Part shown: positions 49,346 through 58,478 of the stretch, in pieces
Numbering within the stretch: position 1 is the stretch's first letter
Layout of the letters: every line of letters begins with the position of its first letter
Origin: Erwinia tracheiphila
Lineage (GTDB): Bacteria; Pseudomonadota; Gammaproteobacteria; Enterobacterales; Enterobacteriaceae
Length of the DNA: 64,000 nucleotides
Reading direction: 5' to 3'
Assembly (NCBI RefSeq): GCF_021365465.1
Contig: NZ_CP089932.1
Coordinates: forward strand, 1,984,001 to 2,048,000
Notes under the pieces: generated by a model
Databases searched by the model: none
What the model was told of the DNA's origin: nothing
What the model saw: only the letters and a program-made list of their open reading frames with translations
Position numbers and translations under genes: made by a program

Positions 49346-50832
49346 GCTCAACCTGTCATACTCATCAGTAGCTCAGGAACTTTCCAGGCTACGACATAAC
49401 ATAGACACAGCAGGCTATATGTCAGGACCTGTGTTATCAGATTCTTAACGATATAGCGACTGAATAACTGTCCGCAATAGTGCTCACTTTTGGCTAAATA
49501 ATGGCGTCTGATATCGCTACAATTGCCCTTTACTAAGATGTGGCATCCTGCGTCAGGACAACACATGCCAGGAATCATGCAGTGAGAGCAGGCAGAGAAT
49601 ACAGTCCCAATACCTTACTCTGTACGGATTGGTCGAAAGTGGCACACCATTATGCGCAGTTATTCAGGGTAGAGAGGTTGATTACATCATCTTCTGTGAT
49701 AAACCGGTCTTTTAAAGTGGCTATTTTATACTTTACGCAGAATGTTTCTGTTGAACTCAGTATCTGTTTTTTTATCCATCCAGATAACAATGGTCGACAT
49801 TCTTATTTTGCCGTTGTTAAAGAAATGTGGTGAGAATAATTAACCAAATACAGCCTGAGAAAGTAAATGCTATCATCCATGGTCTGCGTTTCAAAATATG
49901 AAGAACAGTACTATCGATTAATATGATTTTTATGTTTTTCAGCAGTGGATTGATCGTCATGCCGTTAAACCTCATCAACTAAATACAGAATCGAGTGTCA
50001 AATATAACCAGCCGGACGTATACGAATAATAAACTGCCTTTTTTATTTTTCTATCATGCCGCTAATCTTGATCAAAAACACAAAAGTTATACTGGCTGCT
50101 ACAAACATGGGCATTTATATTTGACAAAATCAGGAATCTGAACATTATCGGCGGTGGGGATTTTCACAGCGCTAATGACAAGGTTATGGCTGCGTTCAGC
50201 ATTCTCTTAATACCGTGAACATTATGGGACATCAGCCGGAGAGTGACAGACCACGCGTCAAGGCTAAATAGCTGCGCCTGATACCGTTATACCTGGCATT
50301 GATGGCTATCTTGCAGGCCCGGCAGAGCGAAGTATGATATGATGTAACGCCAAATGGCAGCGAAAACGCCTCAATTCCCTATTCCTCAAGGGCTGACCAA
50401 CCATGATGTACTATTCCGGGCAACTATTTAGTGTGGCTCTGGGGTCTGCTGAAGCGATGAAGCAGAAACCATCTTTGTGTTAGCGCAGGTTAATACCGCC
50501 GCGACGTCACCGCCAGGCAACACGACTGCGGCTGAATACGTAGGTGAACGAAGCCTGTTTCGACAGTCTTGTGACCACGCGATATTAACAGTCGTTGCCT
50601 GTGGCTATCATGAAAGAAACACGTAACGAAAAGCCCGTTCAGCATGTTTTTTTGCATCCGTTTTCCACCAACGGCTGATTGCCATTGTTACGGCTGAGTA
50701 TCTGAAATACATAAGCTGACAGCCATCTGAATAAAGCCTGAAGGATTGAATCAGTAAAATGATGGCGTTGTGTGACAAAAAGATAGCAAACGGTGAACGA
50801 TATGCCAGAAGCGTCCGGCACGGTCTGACGTA
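49346..50832. other. Region without recognisable gene
   Basis: About 1.5 kb between IS1 copy 3 and the DUF6388 gene. Frames are short in all directions. A 97-codon plus ORF (49540-49833) and a 60-codon minus ORF (50639-50821) lack family resemblance and ribosome-binding sites. It probably represents decayed coding DNA joined by the rearrangement that removed the IS1 target duplication. Confidence 0.5.
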
Positions 50833-51156
50833 TCAGAGTTCATTTTTGATGCAAAATGCTTCCCAGCTCATCCCTAAGGCCGCGGCGTGCTCTCGCAGAT
50901 AAGCTTCGATGGCTTGTGCGGCGATCACCTTGTCAGGCTCCGCCAGCTGGATAGCAAAGATCATACCATCCAGCTTCTTTTCACGGATAAACGCTGCCCA
51001 GGCGCGATCCGCCTGCACAGACTGCAACTGTGCTAGCGTCATGCCCAACGGTGCCGCATCCTCAGCACTAAGTGCAGTAATGGCGGCGTTAATCTCGGGA
51101 TAGGTGTCAAGGAACAGTTTTTTAGCGATGGCATAGTACTCTTCAACGGTTTTCAT
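50833..51156 (-). CDS. DUF6388-family protein
   Basis: A 107-aa soluble helical protein of a small enterobacterial family of unknown function. It has the pattern KTVEEYYAIAKKLFLDTYPEI and LDGMIFAIQLAEPDKVIA. It starts at ATG 51156; a GGTCCG-type weak site lies upstream. It is divergent from yedD. Confidence 0.7.
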   Translation of the reverse strand: MKTVEEYYAIAKKLFLDTYPEINAAITALSAEDAAPLGMTLAQLQSVQADRAWAAFIREKKLDGMIFAIQLAEPDKVIAAQAIEAYLREHAAALGMSWEAFCIKNEL

Positions 51157-51296
51157 AACGGACCTGATATAGAAAAATGAGTGGCAGTTTACCTTCAGTA
51201 AGGCCGAAGTGAAATGTCAGGATAATACTGCGTAGCTTGCGATGGACCTGAAGACATTATAAGTTAGCGCCTGGTCGATGAGTCAGGAATAAAAAA

Positions 51297-51779
51297 ATGA
51301 AAAAGTGGATGTTAGCCGCAGCCGCAGCGGTGGTGCTGTCTGGCTGTGCCCACGTACCGAGCTACCAAAGCGCAGTAAAAGCGCCACCACCTGCCAGTCT
51401 GGTAGGGTACTGGCAGAGCGTTGGGCCACAGCGCGGTCTGGTGAGTAAAGAGGCAATAGCCAGCCTGATTATCAATGCCGACGGCGATACGCTGGACTGC
51501 CGTCAGTGGCAGCGAGTCATTGCCAAACCGGGGAGGGTAACGCAATTCAGTGACGACTGGGTAAACATCAATATTGCATCGCGGATGATGCCGCTGACGT
51601 TGAAAGGTGGCGATCTGCATTACGATAAGCTGGTGCTGCAGCGGGTTAAACAACCCACGACAGAGTGCCAGGATGCGCTTGCCCACCTGACGGACGCCCC
51701 TGCGGTCACACCCGTTCAGGCGGCCTCCGTAGGAGGCAAACCACACCATAAATCGACGCTCAGAAACAGTAAATTTTAA
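51297..51779 (+). CDS. yedD: YedD lipoprotein
   Basis: A 160-aa outer-membrane lipoprotein of the YedD family, function unknown. Signal peptide with lipobox VVLSGC (Cys about residue 17), then the conserved LVGYWQSVGPQRGLVS, SLIINADGDTLDCRQWQRVIA and GGDLHYDKLVL. The C-terminal 20 residues are longer than I recall for E. coli. It lies next to amyA and fliT as in E. coli. Confidence 0.9.
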   Translation: MKKWMLAAAAAVVLSGCAHVPSYQSAVKAPPPASLVGYWQSVGPQRGLVSKEAIASLIINADGDTLDCRQWQRVIAKPGRVTQFSDDWVNINIASRMMPLTLKGGDLHYDKLVLQRVKQPTTECQDALAHLTDAPAVTPVQAASVGGKPHHKSTLRNSKF

Positions 51780-51825
51780 TGCCCGAGCATCTCCATGTAG
51801 AACCAGATTCTGCATGGAGCCGCCT

Positions 51826-52949
51826 TTAGTTCTGCAACCCCCATACGCTAACGCTGCCTGCATCACAACGAAACAGCGCATTTCCTTCATCATCTGAACT
51901 GACCGTTTCCTTGCGATGCCCCAGAAAATCCCGCCAGTTTTTATCGGCAAAGCGGGCACCGAGCGGCAGATTTTTCTCTCCCTCATCACCGTTGGACATA
52001 ATAACCACGCAGACCGGAAGCTTCTCTGCTCCGCTGTGGGCGAAGGCAGCGCAATTGGTGTGATCGAACCATTCGGTCTGAATCCCGTGAGCATAAAGCT
52101 GACGGGCACGGATTAGTGCTTCCAGCTCGCGGATTGCCGGCATGTCAATGTGGTAAGTCTCACCATCGCCACCTTCATCTTCGGAGCTTGCGCCAAACAG
52201 GTCGGGATAAAACACCGCTGGAAGGCCCTGTTCACGCAACAGGATAAGTGCACAGGCCAGCGGTTTAAACCAGGCTTCTACCGGCGCTTCCAGCAACTGC
52301 AGCGGCCGGGTGTTATGATTCACAACGATAGTCACCGCGTGCCAGGAATCGGCCGCGAGCAGCGTGTCATTGAAAATTGTGCTGAGGTCATAGTCAGCGC
52401 CCTCGCGGGAGGCATGATGAAAATTCATCTGCAGCGGCACGTCAAACAGCATGGTTTTACCGTTTACCTGGTCAATATAGTGTTGCAGCTTATCAACATC
52501 ATGGGACCAGTATTCCGCGACGATAAAAAGCGGCGGTTCTGCCACCTGTTGAATATGGTCTATCCATTCTTTATAAAACCAGGCAGGAATGTGTTTGACC
52601 GCATCAAGGCGAAAGCCAGTTCAGGGAATCTGTTCGGGCATCCAGCGCGCCCAGTATTTCAGTTCTTCAGTGACCGCATGATGGCGAAAGTCGATATTGG
52701 CACCCATCAAATAATCGAAGTTGCCCAGTTCGTCATCCACCTGAACGTTCCAGTCTTCGCCAGTATAATAATCATTGACGATTTTAAAGACGCCATTTTC
52801 ATCGGGGTTTTCGATATGATCGATGCCGCTAAAGCATTTGAAACCCCAGACGAACTGTGAATATTCGCCGTTCCGCACAGGGAAAGTAAAGCGTGTCCAT
52901 GCTTCTGCCTCAATCACCTCAGGGTCTGTCTCCCCCGGTTATCGGGATT
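51826..52949 (-). pseudogene. amyA: Cytoplasmic alpha-amylase AmyA, 3' part
   Basis: The C-terminal two thirds of AmyA (GH13), an enzyme for cytoplasmic maltodextrins. Segments such as [35 protein letters not shown] (nucleophile Asp), [13 protein letters not shown] (acid Glu) and the C-terminal GSVSVWGL are visible. TGA at 52621-52623 (after EQIP) interrupts it just before the nucleophile strand. A one-base shift is needed near 52925 to join the frame to the coding sequence at the IS21 junction. Confidence 0.9.
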
Positions 52950-52954
52950 TGCGT

Positions 52955-53065
52955 ATTCCGACCTAAACCGACCATTGATTCCGACCCAAACCGACCATTG
53001 ATTCCGATTTAATCCGATCGCACTTTCCGATTTAATTCGACCACGAATTCCGATTTGTTCCGGCC
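52955..53065. repeat. IS21 left-end multiple repeats
   Basis: Repeated ATTCCGA/GACC units occur here: GACCATTGATTCCGA occurs twice, followed by CCGATTTAAT-type repeats. The matching units at the right end are in inverse orientation (55485-55523). Such arrays are the expected transposase-binding sites of IS21 elements. Confidence 0.75.
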
Positions 53066-53180
53066 AGATTTGGCCATCCGTCGGAATCCCGCGCTTTTCA
53101 CTTTTAAAACAATGGACAACACTTTCTCCTGATAACCCATCTTCCGGAGACGTGTCGCCATCGCAAGACTGAGAACGCGG

Positions 53181-54689
53181 ATGAGTAAAATTAAAGAACT
53201 GCTGCGCCTTAAATTTGACTGTCACCTGCCCAACAGGAGCATCTCAGCCTGTCTGAATATCGGGTGCAGCACCGTATCTGATGTGGTCACCCGCTTCAGG
53301 GGGAGCCAGCTGGCGTGGCCCCTGCCGGAGGAGATGACGGAATCACAGCTCGAAGCGTTGCTCTATACCGGACGCGCCAGCGACAGCCATAAACGGATGC
53401 CGGACTTCCCGCTGTGCCACCAGGAACTGAAGCGTAAGGGGATGACCAAAATCCTGCTCTGGCAGGAATATCAACAGGACGCTGGCGAAAATGCCTACGG
53501 CTACAGCCAGTTCTGCAACCTCTACAACGACTGGCTGAAGCTACAGAAGCATAGCATGCGTCAGCATCATGTCGCCGGTGAGAAACTGTTCCTCGACTTC
53601 TGCGGGCCGACGATCCCTGTTATCAACCCGGATACGGGTGAGGTCCGGCAGGCTCACATCTTCGTGGCCACATTCGGTGCCTCAAACTACACCTATGTTG
53701 AGGCCTGTGAAAACCAGCGGCAGGAAAGCTGGCTGATGGCCCACGTCAGGGCGTTCGAGTTCTTCGGCGGTGTTCCCCAGCTTCTTGTGCCGGATAATCT
53801 GAAAGCAGCGGTCAGCCGCGCAGACCGCTACGAGCCGGTGCTGAACGAGAACTATCGCAAGCTGGCCCGGCACTATAACACGGCGATGATCCCGGCCCGG
53901 CCCCGCAAACCGAAAGACAAACCCAAAGTCGAAAATGCCGTTCTGGTCGTGGAGCGCTGGATCCTGATGTGGTTGCGGCATGAGGTGTTCCATACGCTGG
54001 CCGCGCTGAATCTGGCCATCAGTGAGCTACTGCAGGAACTGAATGAGCGGCCGTTCCGTCGGTTGCCGGGTTGCAGGAAAAGCCTGTATGAACAACTGGA
54101 TAAACCCGCCCTGAAGGCTCTCCCGCCATACTGGTATGAATACGTTGATATCCGCCGGGCAAAGGTCGGCCCGGACTATCACGTGCTGTACAGCAAACAT
54201 GCGTACTCCGTCTCTCACGCGCTGGTTGGCAGCCATATCGATATCGAGGCAGGAGCCCGACTGGTCCGCCTCTATCACCGTGGAACACTGGTAGCCCGGC
54301 ATCCACGGGCACAGCAACAGGGTGGCTTCACCACGCAAGCAGAGCATATGCCGGAATCCCATCGCCGACAGCGATGGAGCCCGGAGCGGCTGGTGTCGTG
54401 GGGCGAGAGCATCGGCAGCACCACCCGTGCCGTGGTGGCATGGCACCTGCACCATCGCGCACATCCGGAACAGGCTTACCGGACCTGCCTGGGTCTGCTC
54501 AATCTCAGCCGTGAATATGGCGATACCCGGCTGGAAAACGCCTGCCAGCAGGCGTTGTTACTGGAGCGCCCATGGCGTCAGGTGATCCTGAATCTGCTGA
54601 CAAACCACCGGGACCGGCTGAAAGACGAAGTGCCGGATGAGTCCCCTGTAGAGCACAGCAACGTACGCGGTGCCGGGTACTACCACTGA
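53181..54689 (+). CDS. istA: IS21-family transposase IstA
   Basis: A 502-aa transposase: N-terminal helix-turn-helix region (LPNRSISACLNIGCSTVSDV), then an rve/DDE core with LFLDFCGPTIPV (Asp), LVPDNLKAAVS (Asp) and KPKVENAVLVVERW (Glu), and a C-terminal region. The frame is intact. It overlaps the upstream reach of the istB frame at GAGGAG. Confidence 0.93.
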   Translation: MSKIKELLRLKFDCHLPNRSISACLNIGCSTVSDVVTRFRGSQLAWPLPEEMTESQLEALLYTGRASDSHKRMPDFPLCHQELKRKGMTKILLWQEYQQDAGENAYGYSQFCNLYNDWLKLQKHSMRQHHVAGEKLFLDFCGPTIPVINPDTGEVRQAHIFVATFGASNYTYVEACENQRQESWLMAHVRAFEFFGGVPQLLVPDNLKAAVSRADRYEPVLNENYRKLARHYNTAMIPARPRKPKDKPKVENAVLVVERWILMWLRHEVFHTLAALNLAISELLQELNERPFRRLPGCRKSLYEQLDKPALKALPPYWYEYVDIRRAKVGPDYHVLYSKHAYSVSHALVGSHIDIEAGARLVRLYHRGTLVARHPRAQQQGGFTTQAEHMPESHRRQRWSPERLVSWGESIGSTTRAVVAWHLHHRAHPEQAYRTCLGLLNLSREYGDTRLENACQQALLLERPWRQVILNLLTNHRDRLKDEVPDESPVEHSNVRGAGYYH

Positions 54690-54699
54690 GGAGAAAATA

Positions 54700-55443
54700 A
54701 TGCACAACAACCTGCTGGAACAGATACGCGCCCTGCGGCTGGGGCACATGAGCAACGCGCTGGAGTTGCAATGGTCGCAGCCGATGACCTACACCTCGCT
54801 GAGCTTCGAGGAACGGCTGGGCCTCCTGCTGGAGCACGAACTGCTGCAGCAGGAGGTCTCGAAGGTCAACCGTCTGCGAAGACAGTCGAAACTGAGACTG
54901 GATGCGCAGCCTTCACAGCTTGACTACCGGCCGGAACGGGGGCTGAACCGGCAGTTGCTGGTACAGCTGCTGACAGGCACCTATGTTCACCGTCATGAAA
55001 ATGTGCTGATCACCGGCCCCACGGGATGCGGAAAAACGTACGTTGCCTGTGCCCTGGGTGAGCAGGCCTGCCAGCAGCATATCCAGGTGGTGTATTATCG
55101 GCTGACGCGGCTGCTTGATGACCTGAATATCGGGCATGCCGACGGGAGTTACCAGAAGCAACTGCTGCATCTGTCGAAAAAGGACCTGCTCATCCTTGAT
55201 GACTGGGGTCTTGAGAAGCTGAACACCCGCCAGGCCTCAGAGCTGCTGGAAGTGATGGAGGACAGATACCAGCGGGGAAGCACCATCATCATCAGTCAGC
55301 TACCGGTGAGTGAATGGTACAAGCTGGTAGGCAACCCGACGGTAGCCGATGCCCTGATGGACCGGCTACTGCACAACGGACATCGCGTTGAGCTCAGGGG
55401 CGAATCAATGCGTAAACTGGCGCAAACCGATCAGACGGGTTAA
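54700..55443 (+). CDS. istB: IS21-family helper ATPase IstB
   Basis: A DnaC-like AAA+ helper that directs IS21 target choice. Walker A GPTGCGKT, Walker B LLILDDWGLEKL, and the sensor region STIIISQLPVSEWY are visible. ATG 54700 is chosen because GAGGAGAAAATA precedes it, giving 247 aa. It is co-transcribed with istA. Confidence 0.93.
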   Translation: MHNNLLEQIRALRLGHMSNALELQWSQPMTYTSLSFEERLGLLLEHELLQQEVSKVNRLRRQSKLRLDAQPSQLDYRPERGLNRQLLVQLLTGTYVHRHENVLITGPTGCGKTYVACALGEQACQQHIQVVYYRLTRLLDDLNIGHADGSYQKQLLHLSKKDLLILDDWGLEKLNTRQASELLEVMEDRYQRGSTIIISQLPVSEWYKLVGNPTVADALMDRLLHNGHRVELRGESMRKLAQTDQTG

Positions 55444-55523
55444 AAACTAAAGGAAGAAATAACCAGCGCGGGAAGCGCGATCGAAATCGCCGGAATCACT
55501 GACCGGAATCATCGGAATACGCA

Positions 55524-55862
55524 GGATTGACGTGGTTGACCTGGACGTTTTCTTTCTCATCCGCACCATATCCATAATCACCCCAACGCCCGCAGCGCAT
55601 CCACGGCGGTCTGCAGCTGCGTTTTATCACCGTATTTGGTGGCACGGGAACCTTTTTGATCGAACTCGACAAGATCGAAGAGATCGTAAGTATCATAACC
55701 CACCGAATATCCCTCTGATCCGCCTTTATGAGCGGGAGGAAGCCAGGCGTCGGTGATGTCAGTTTCTGCCAGCCATGCCGTGTGTTCGGGGGCTTCCGAC
55801 CAGAGTTTGCTGCTGTCAGGGTAATTCCAGTGGAAGAATTGCAACAGGCTGGGGTTGTGCAT
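55524..55862 (-). pseudogene. amyA: Cytoplasmic alpha-amylase AmyA, 5' part
   Basis: The N-terminus of Amy[61 protein letters not shown]. After ALRALG the strand carrying the conserved DVVVNH motif is missing (a deletion of about 35-40 bp with frameshift near 55580) before GADEKENVQVNHVN and the IS21 junction. Loss of that motif alone would abolish activity. Confidence 0.88.
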
Positions 55863-55995
55863 CTCCGTGCCCCAGTTTTTAGCGGGTGAATCTGCAGTAT
55901 GGAACAGGCGGGGAAAAAAGCGCGGACCGGCACGGATATTTTATAACGTACTGGTCCTCTTAAAGAAATGAGTGATATTCATACTGCGGTATCTG

Positions 55996-56364
55996 TCAGA
56001 TGCCGCCCGGTCCGTGTGCAAACAGCACTACTCCCTGTACCCGGGTATAGGCTTTATTAACGGATTTTTGCCGACTTGCCTGACCGATCAGTGAGGAGAG
56101 TTCGGTCATCCTTGCTTGCAGCAGATTTTTCACTTCAGCTTCATTGTCCAGAATATGGCGCAGAACAGGGCGTAACTGATCTTGCACCTGTGCCGGTATC
56201 GGATTTTGTTTGGTGCTTTCCGCCAGTTTTTCTACCGCGCTGACATAAACGACTTCCATTTCAATCAACTCTTCCCAGCTTCCCTCGGTAGCGAGACGCA
56301 GCATCGTCTGACTGAGCACTAACAATTGTTGGTAAATCGTAAGTATGTGCGGCGCAATATTCAT
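55996..56364 (-). CDS. fliT: Flagellar export chaperone FliT
   Basis: A 122-aa helical protein of the FliT family. It chaperones the cap protein FliD and binds FlhC to dampen class 2 flagellar transcription. The start MNIAPHILTIYQQLL directly follows the fliS stop. Conserved features are MLRLATEGSWEELIEMEVVYV and LRPVLRHILDNEAEVK. It is the last gene of fliDST, with an intact frame. Confidence 0.92.
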   Translation of the reverse strand: MNIAPHILTIYQQLLVLSQTMLRLATEGSWEELIEMEVVYVSAVEKLAESTKQNPIPAQVQDQLRPVLRHILDNEAEVKNLLQARMTELSSLIGQASRQKSVNKAYTRVQGVVLFAHGPGGI

Positions 56365-56772
56365 TTAAACGGCATCCTGAAGAGCAGTGGTTCCAGAAAC
56401 TTCTTTCCAGGCGTCGGCGATGTTGCGCAGCAACGTTTCGACTTCCTGAATCGCTTCGCTGTCATTGTGCAAATTAGCCTGTAACAGGCGATGCACCATA
56501 TAGCGATATAACGAGGTGAGATTATCAGCCAGCGAATCACCGCTGTTTTCATCCAGCCCTTTTTTTAAGCCATTTTCAATAATGTTAATGGCTTTGGAGA
56601 GAGATTCTCCCTTACCTGCAATATTGCCATCGAGTAAAAATAACCGGCTGCGGACCAGGGCACTGAGTGCCCCATCAAACAGCAGAGTGACCAGTTGGTC
56701 AGGGCTGGCACTCATCACCGCGCTTTCAACCCCGATTTTTGCATAGGCTTTGGTCCCGCTTGCGCTATACAT
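56365..56772 (-). CDS. fliS: Flagellin export chaperone FliS
   Basis: A 135-aa four-helix chaperone that binds the C-terminus of FliC in the cytosol. Typical start MYSASGTKAYAKIGVESAV, then SPDQLVTLLFDGALSAL and LTSLYRYMVHRLLQANLHND. It lies 13 bp after fliD and abuts fliT. Confidence 0.96.
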   Translation of the reverse strand: MYSASGTKAYAKIGVESAVMSASPDQLVTLLFDGALSALVRSRLFLLDGNIAGKGESLSKAINIIENGLKKGLDENSGDSLADNLTSLYRYMVHRLLQANLHNDSEAIQEVETLLRNIADAWKEVSGTTALQDAV

Positions 56773-56785
56773 GTTTTCTCCTTAA

Positions 56786-58198
56786 TTACGATGAACTGTT
56801 TGTAGAGCTGTTTGATGTACTGAACTGAGTGGTCAGATAGCTACTGGTGCTGTTTAATTTGCTCATCAGCACATCAAGTGCGGTGAATTGGGTCTTGTAG
56901 CGTGCGACCATCGCATCAATTCGGGTACTTTGATCATTGTACTGCTTGGTCAGATTATTCAGGGTCTTACTGACGCCATCCGTTGCCGCCTGCAAAATGC
57001 CGGTAGTGGATAACCAGCCGGTGAGGTTACTGGCGATAGTGGTGGAGATACCGGTCGTTTTGCCATCACCGATAATCATCGCTTTTACCCCGTCAGAATT
57101 GCTGGTGAGCGCGCTGTCCAGCGTGGTGGAGTCCACTGACAGTTGACCTGAGGTCGGGTTGCTGGTGATGCCAATCTGCGACAGCGACTTAAAGGTTGAG
57201 GTACTGGCCGCGTTGGTCAACAGGCTTTTCAGCTGTGACTGAATAGTACGCAGCGTGCTATCGCCCACCAGGGCGCCATTGCTGGAATCCTGAGTCGAGG
57301 TACCAACATCTACCACCGTATACTTTGTCAGGCTGGCAAACTGATCCTGCAAATCATTATAAGCATTTACCCAGTTAGTAATGGCAGATGAGGCCCCAGA
57401 GGTATCTTTGGTGATGGTCAGGCTCTGGTTGCCTGATGTGGTATCACTCAGGTTAAGCGTAGTGCCTTCCAGCGCATCGCTGATGGTATTACTGCTGTTC
57501 TCAATCGCAACGTTATTCACCGTCAGTTTGACGTTCTGCGCCGTGACGCTTTCGGTCATATTGCTGCTTGAGGTGCCATCGTAGGCAAGAAAACTTTGCA
57601 GCGTGCTGTCACCGCTGACGGCGACGGTCATCGCATTATCTGTACCGGTATTGTCAGAGGTCATCGAGAGACGATAGCTCCCGTCACCGGTCTTGATAAT
57701 ACTTGCGGTAACGCCGGCATCTGCCTTATTGATGGCGTCACGAATACCGGTCAGCGACGAGTTGGCAGCAGTCAGCGAAATCTTCACGGCGGCAGAACCA
57801 TCGGCTTTCTGCAACGTAATGGTGCTGTCCGAGCTGGCGATGGCGGTGGAGTTAGTGCTCTGTGCGCCAGAGGTCAGCGTCTGGGCGGTAGCCAGCTGCG
57901 ATACGCTAATAGTGTATTTACCTGCCACTGCACCGCTGGTTGTCGTCGCGCTCACCGCGCTGGTGGTGCTGGTCGCTTTCGTGGAGGAGAACAAATCGGC
58001 ATTATTCAGCGTGGTATTGGCGGTTTGGAACGTGGTCAGCGCGCTTTTCAGGGTGCCGTAAGCGCTTAACTTAGCTGTATAAGACGTCTGCTGCGTGGAA
58101 ATTGGCGTCAGCGTGGCTTTTTCAGCCGTCTGAAGGCTGTCCAGAATAGTACTTAAGTCGAGGCCCGAGCCGATTCCCAGGGTAGATATAGTGGTCAT
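56786..58198 (-). CDS. fliD: Flagellar hook-associated cap protein FliD
   Basis: The filament cap (HAP2), 470 aa from ATG 58198 (MTTISTLGIGSGLDLSTILD). An in-frame start at 58222 adds eight residues; the internal ATG is preferred because AAAGGAAAC lies just upstream. The N-terminal coiled-coil (LDSLQTAEKATLTPISTQ), repetitive Ser/Thr-rich D2/D3 domains and the C-terminal heptad region (LTKQYNDQSTRIDAMVARYK) are visible. Secreted by the flagellar export apparatus. First gene of fliDST, under a sigma-28 promoter at 58241-58267. Confidence 0.96.
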   Translation of the reverse strand: MTTISTLGIGSGLDLSTILDSLQTAEKATLTPISTQQTSYTAKLSAYGTLKSALTTFQTANTTLNNADLFSSTKATSTTSAVSATTTSGAVAGKYTISVSQLATAQTLTSGAQSTNSTAIASSDSTITLQKADGSAAVKISLTAANSSLTGIRDAINKADAGVTASIIKTGDGSYRLSMTSDNTGTDNAMTVAVSGDSTLQSFLAYDGTSSSNMTESVTAQNVKLTVNNVAIENSSNTISDALEGTTLNLSDTTSGNQSLTITKDTSGASSAITNWVNAYNDLQDQFASLTKYTVVDVGTSTQDSSNGALVGDSTLRTIQSQLKSLLTNAASTSTFKSLSQIGITSNPTSGQLSVDSTTLDSALTSNSDGVKAMIIGDGKTTGISTTIASNLTGWLSTTGILQAATDGVSKTLNNLTKQYNDQSTRIDAMVARYKTQFTALDVLMSKLNSTSSYLTTQFSTSNSSTNSSS

Positions 58199-58240
58199 AA
58201 TGTTTCCTTTTATAGTCAACACGTAAAGTGAACTACATGG

Positions 58241-58267
58241 TTATCGTCCAGACACAGGGAAAGTTTA
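58241..58267 (-). promoter_or_regulatory. Sigma-28 (FliA) promoter of fliDST
   Basis: On the minus strand TAAA (58264-58267) is followed after exactly 15 nt by GACGATAA (58241-58248). The FliA consensus is TAAA-N15-GCCGATAA. One mismatch. It lies 43 bp upstream of the fliD start. Confidence 0.92.
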
Positions 58268-58371
58268 TGATTATTTGCAACGGGACAATGGCGAGAATAG
58301 CGCTAACAGAAGGGGGTATTTCGTCGGCCAGGGTTTGTGGAGAAAATTTTGATACGGCGCTAAAAAAATTC

Positions 58372-58398
58372 TAAAGGTTCGAAAAGGGCAGACGATAA
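58372..58398 (+). promoter_or_regulatory. Sigma-28 (FliA) promoter of fliC
   Basis: TAAA (58372-58375), 15 nt, then GACGATAA (58391-58398). The same variant octamer occurs at the divergent fliD promoter. It lies 80 bp upstream of the fliC start, allowing a leader of about 70 nt. Confidence 0.93.
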
Positions 58399-58478
58399 CA
58401 ACATTGACGGCGATGAAGCCGGGGTGAAAACAAGCCCAACCACCTTAAACCCGATTCAATTTAACAGGAAACTTTATC

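Larger units (their letters stand above)
52950..55523 (+). mobile_element. IS21-family element in amyA
   Basis: A 2574-bp element with inverted ends TGCGTATTCCGA and a 5-bp duplication GGATT (52945-52949 and 55524-55528). It encodes istA and istB. The amyA coding sequence resumes on both sides (VN then PDNRG), which supports the boundaries. The left end holds several imperfect repeats (see 52955-53065). Confidence 0.9.

Noticed and set aside
52955..53065. Repeated ATTCCGA units as a CRISPR or iteron origin
   Set aside because: The units lie exactly at the IS21 left end, recur inverted at the right end, and are irregular; transposase-binding sites explain them.
57596..58069. Long antisense ORFs opposite fliD
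   Set aside because: They mirror the codon structure of fliD, have no ribosome-binding site and resemble no protein.
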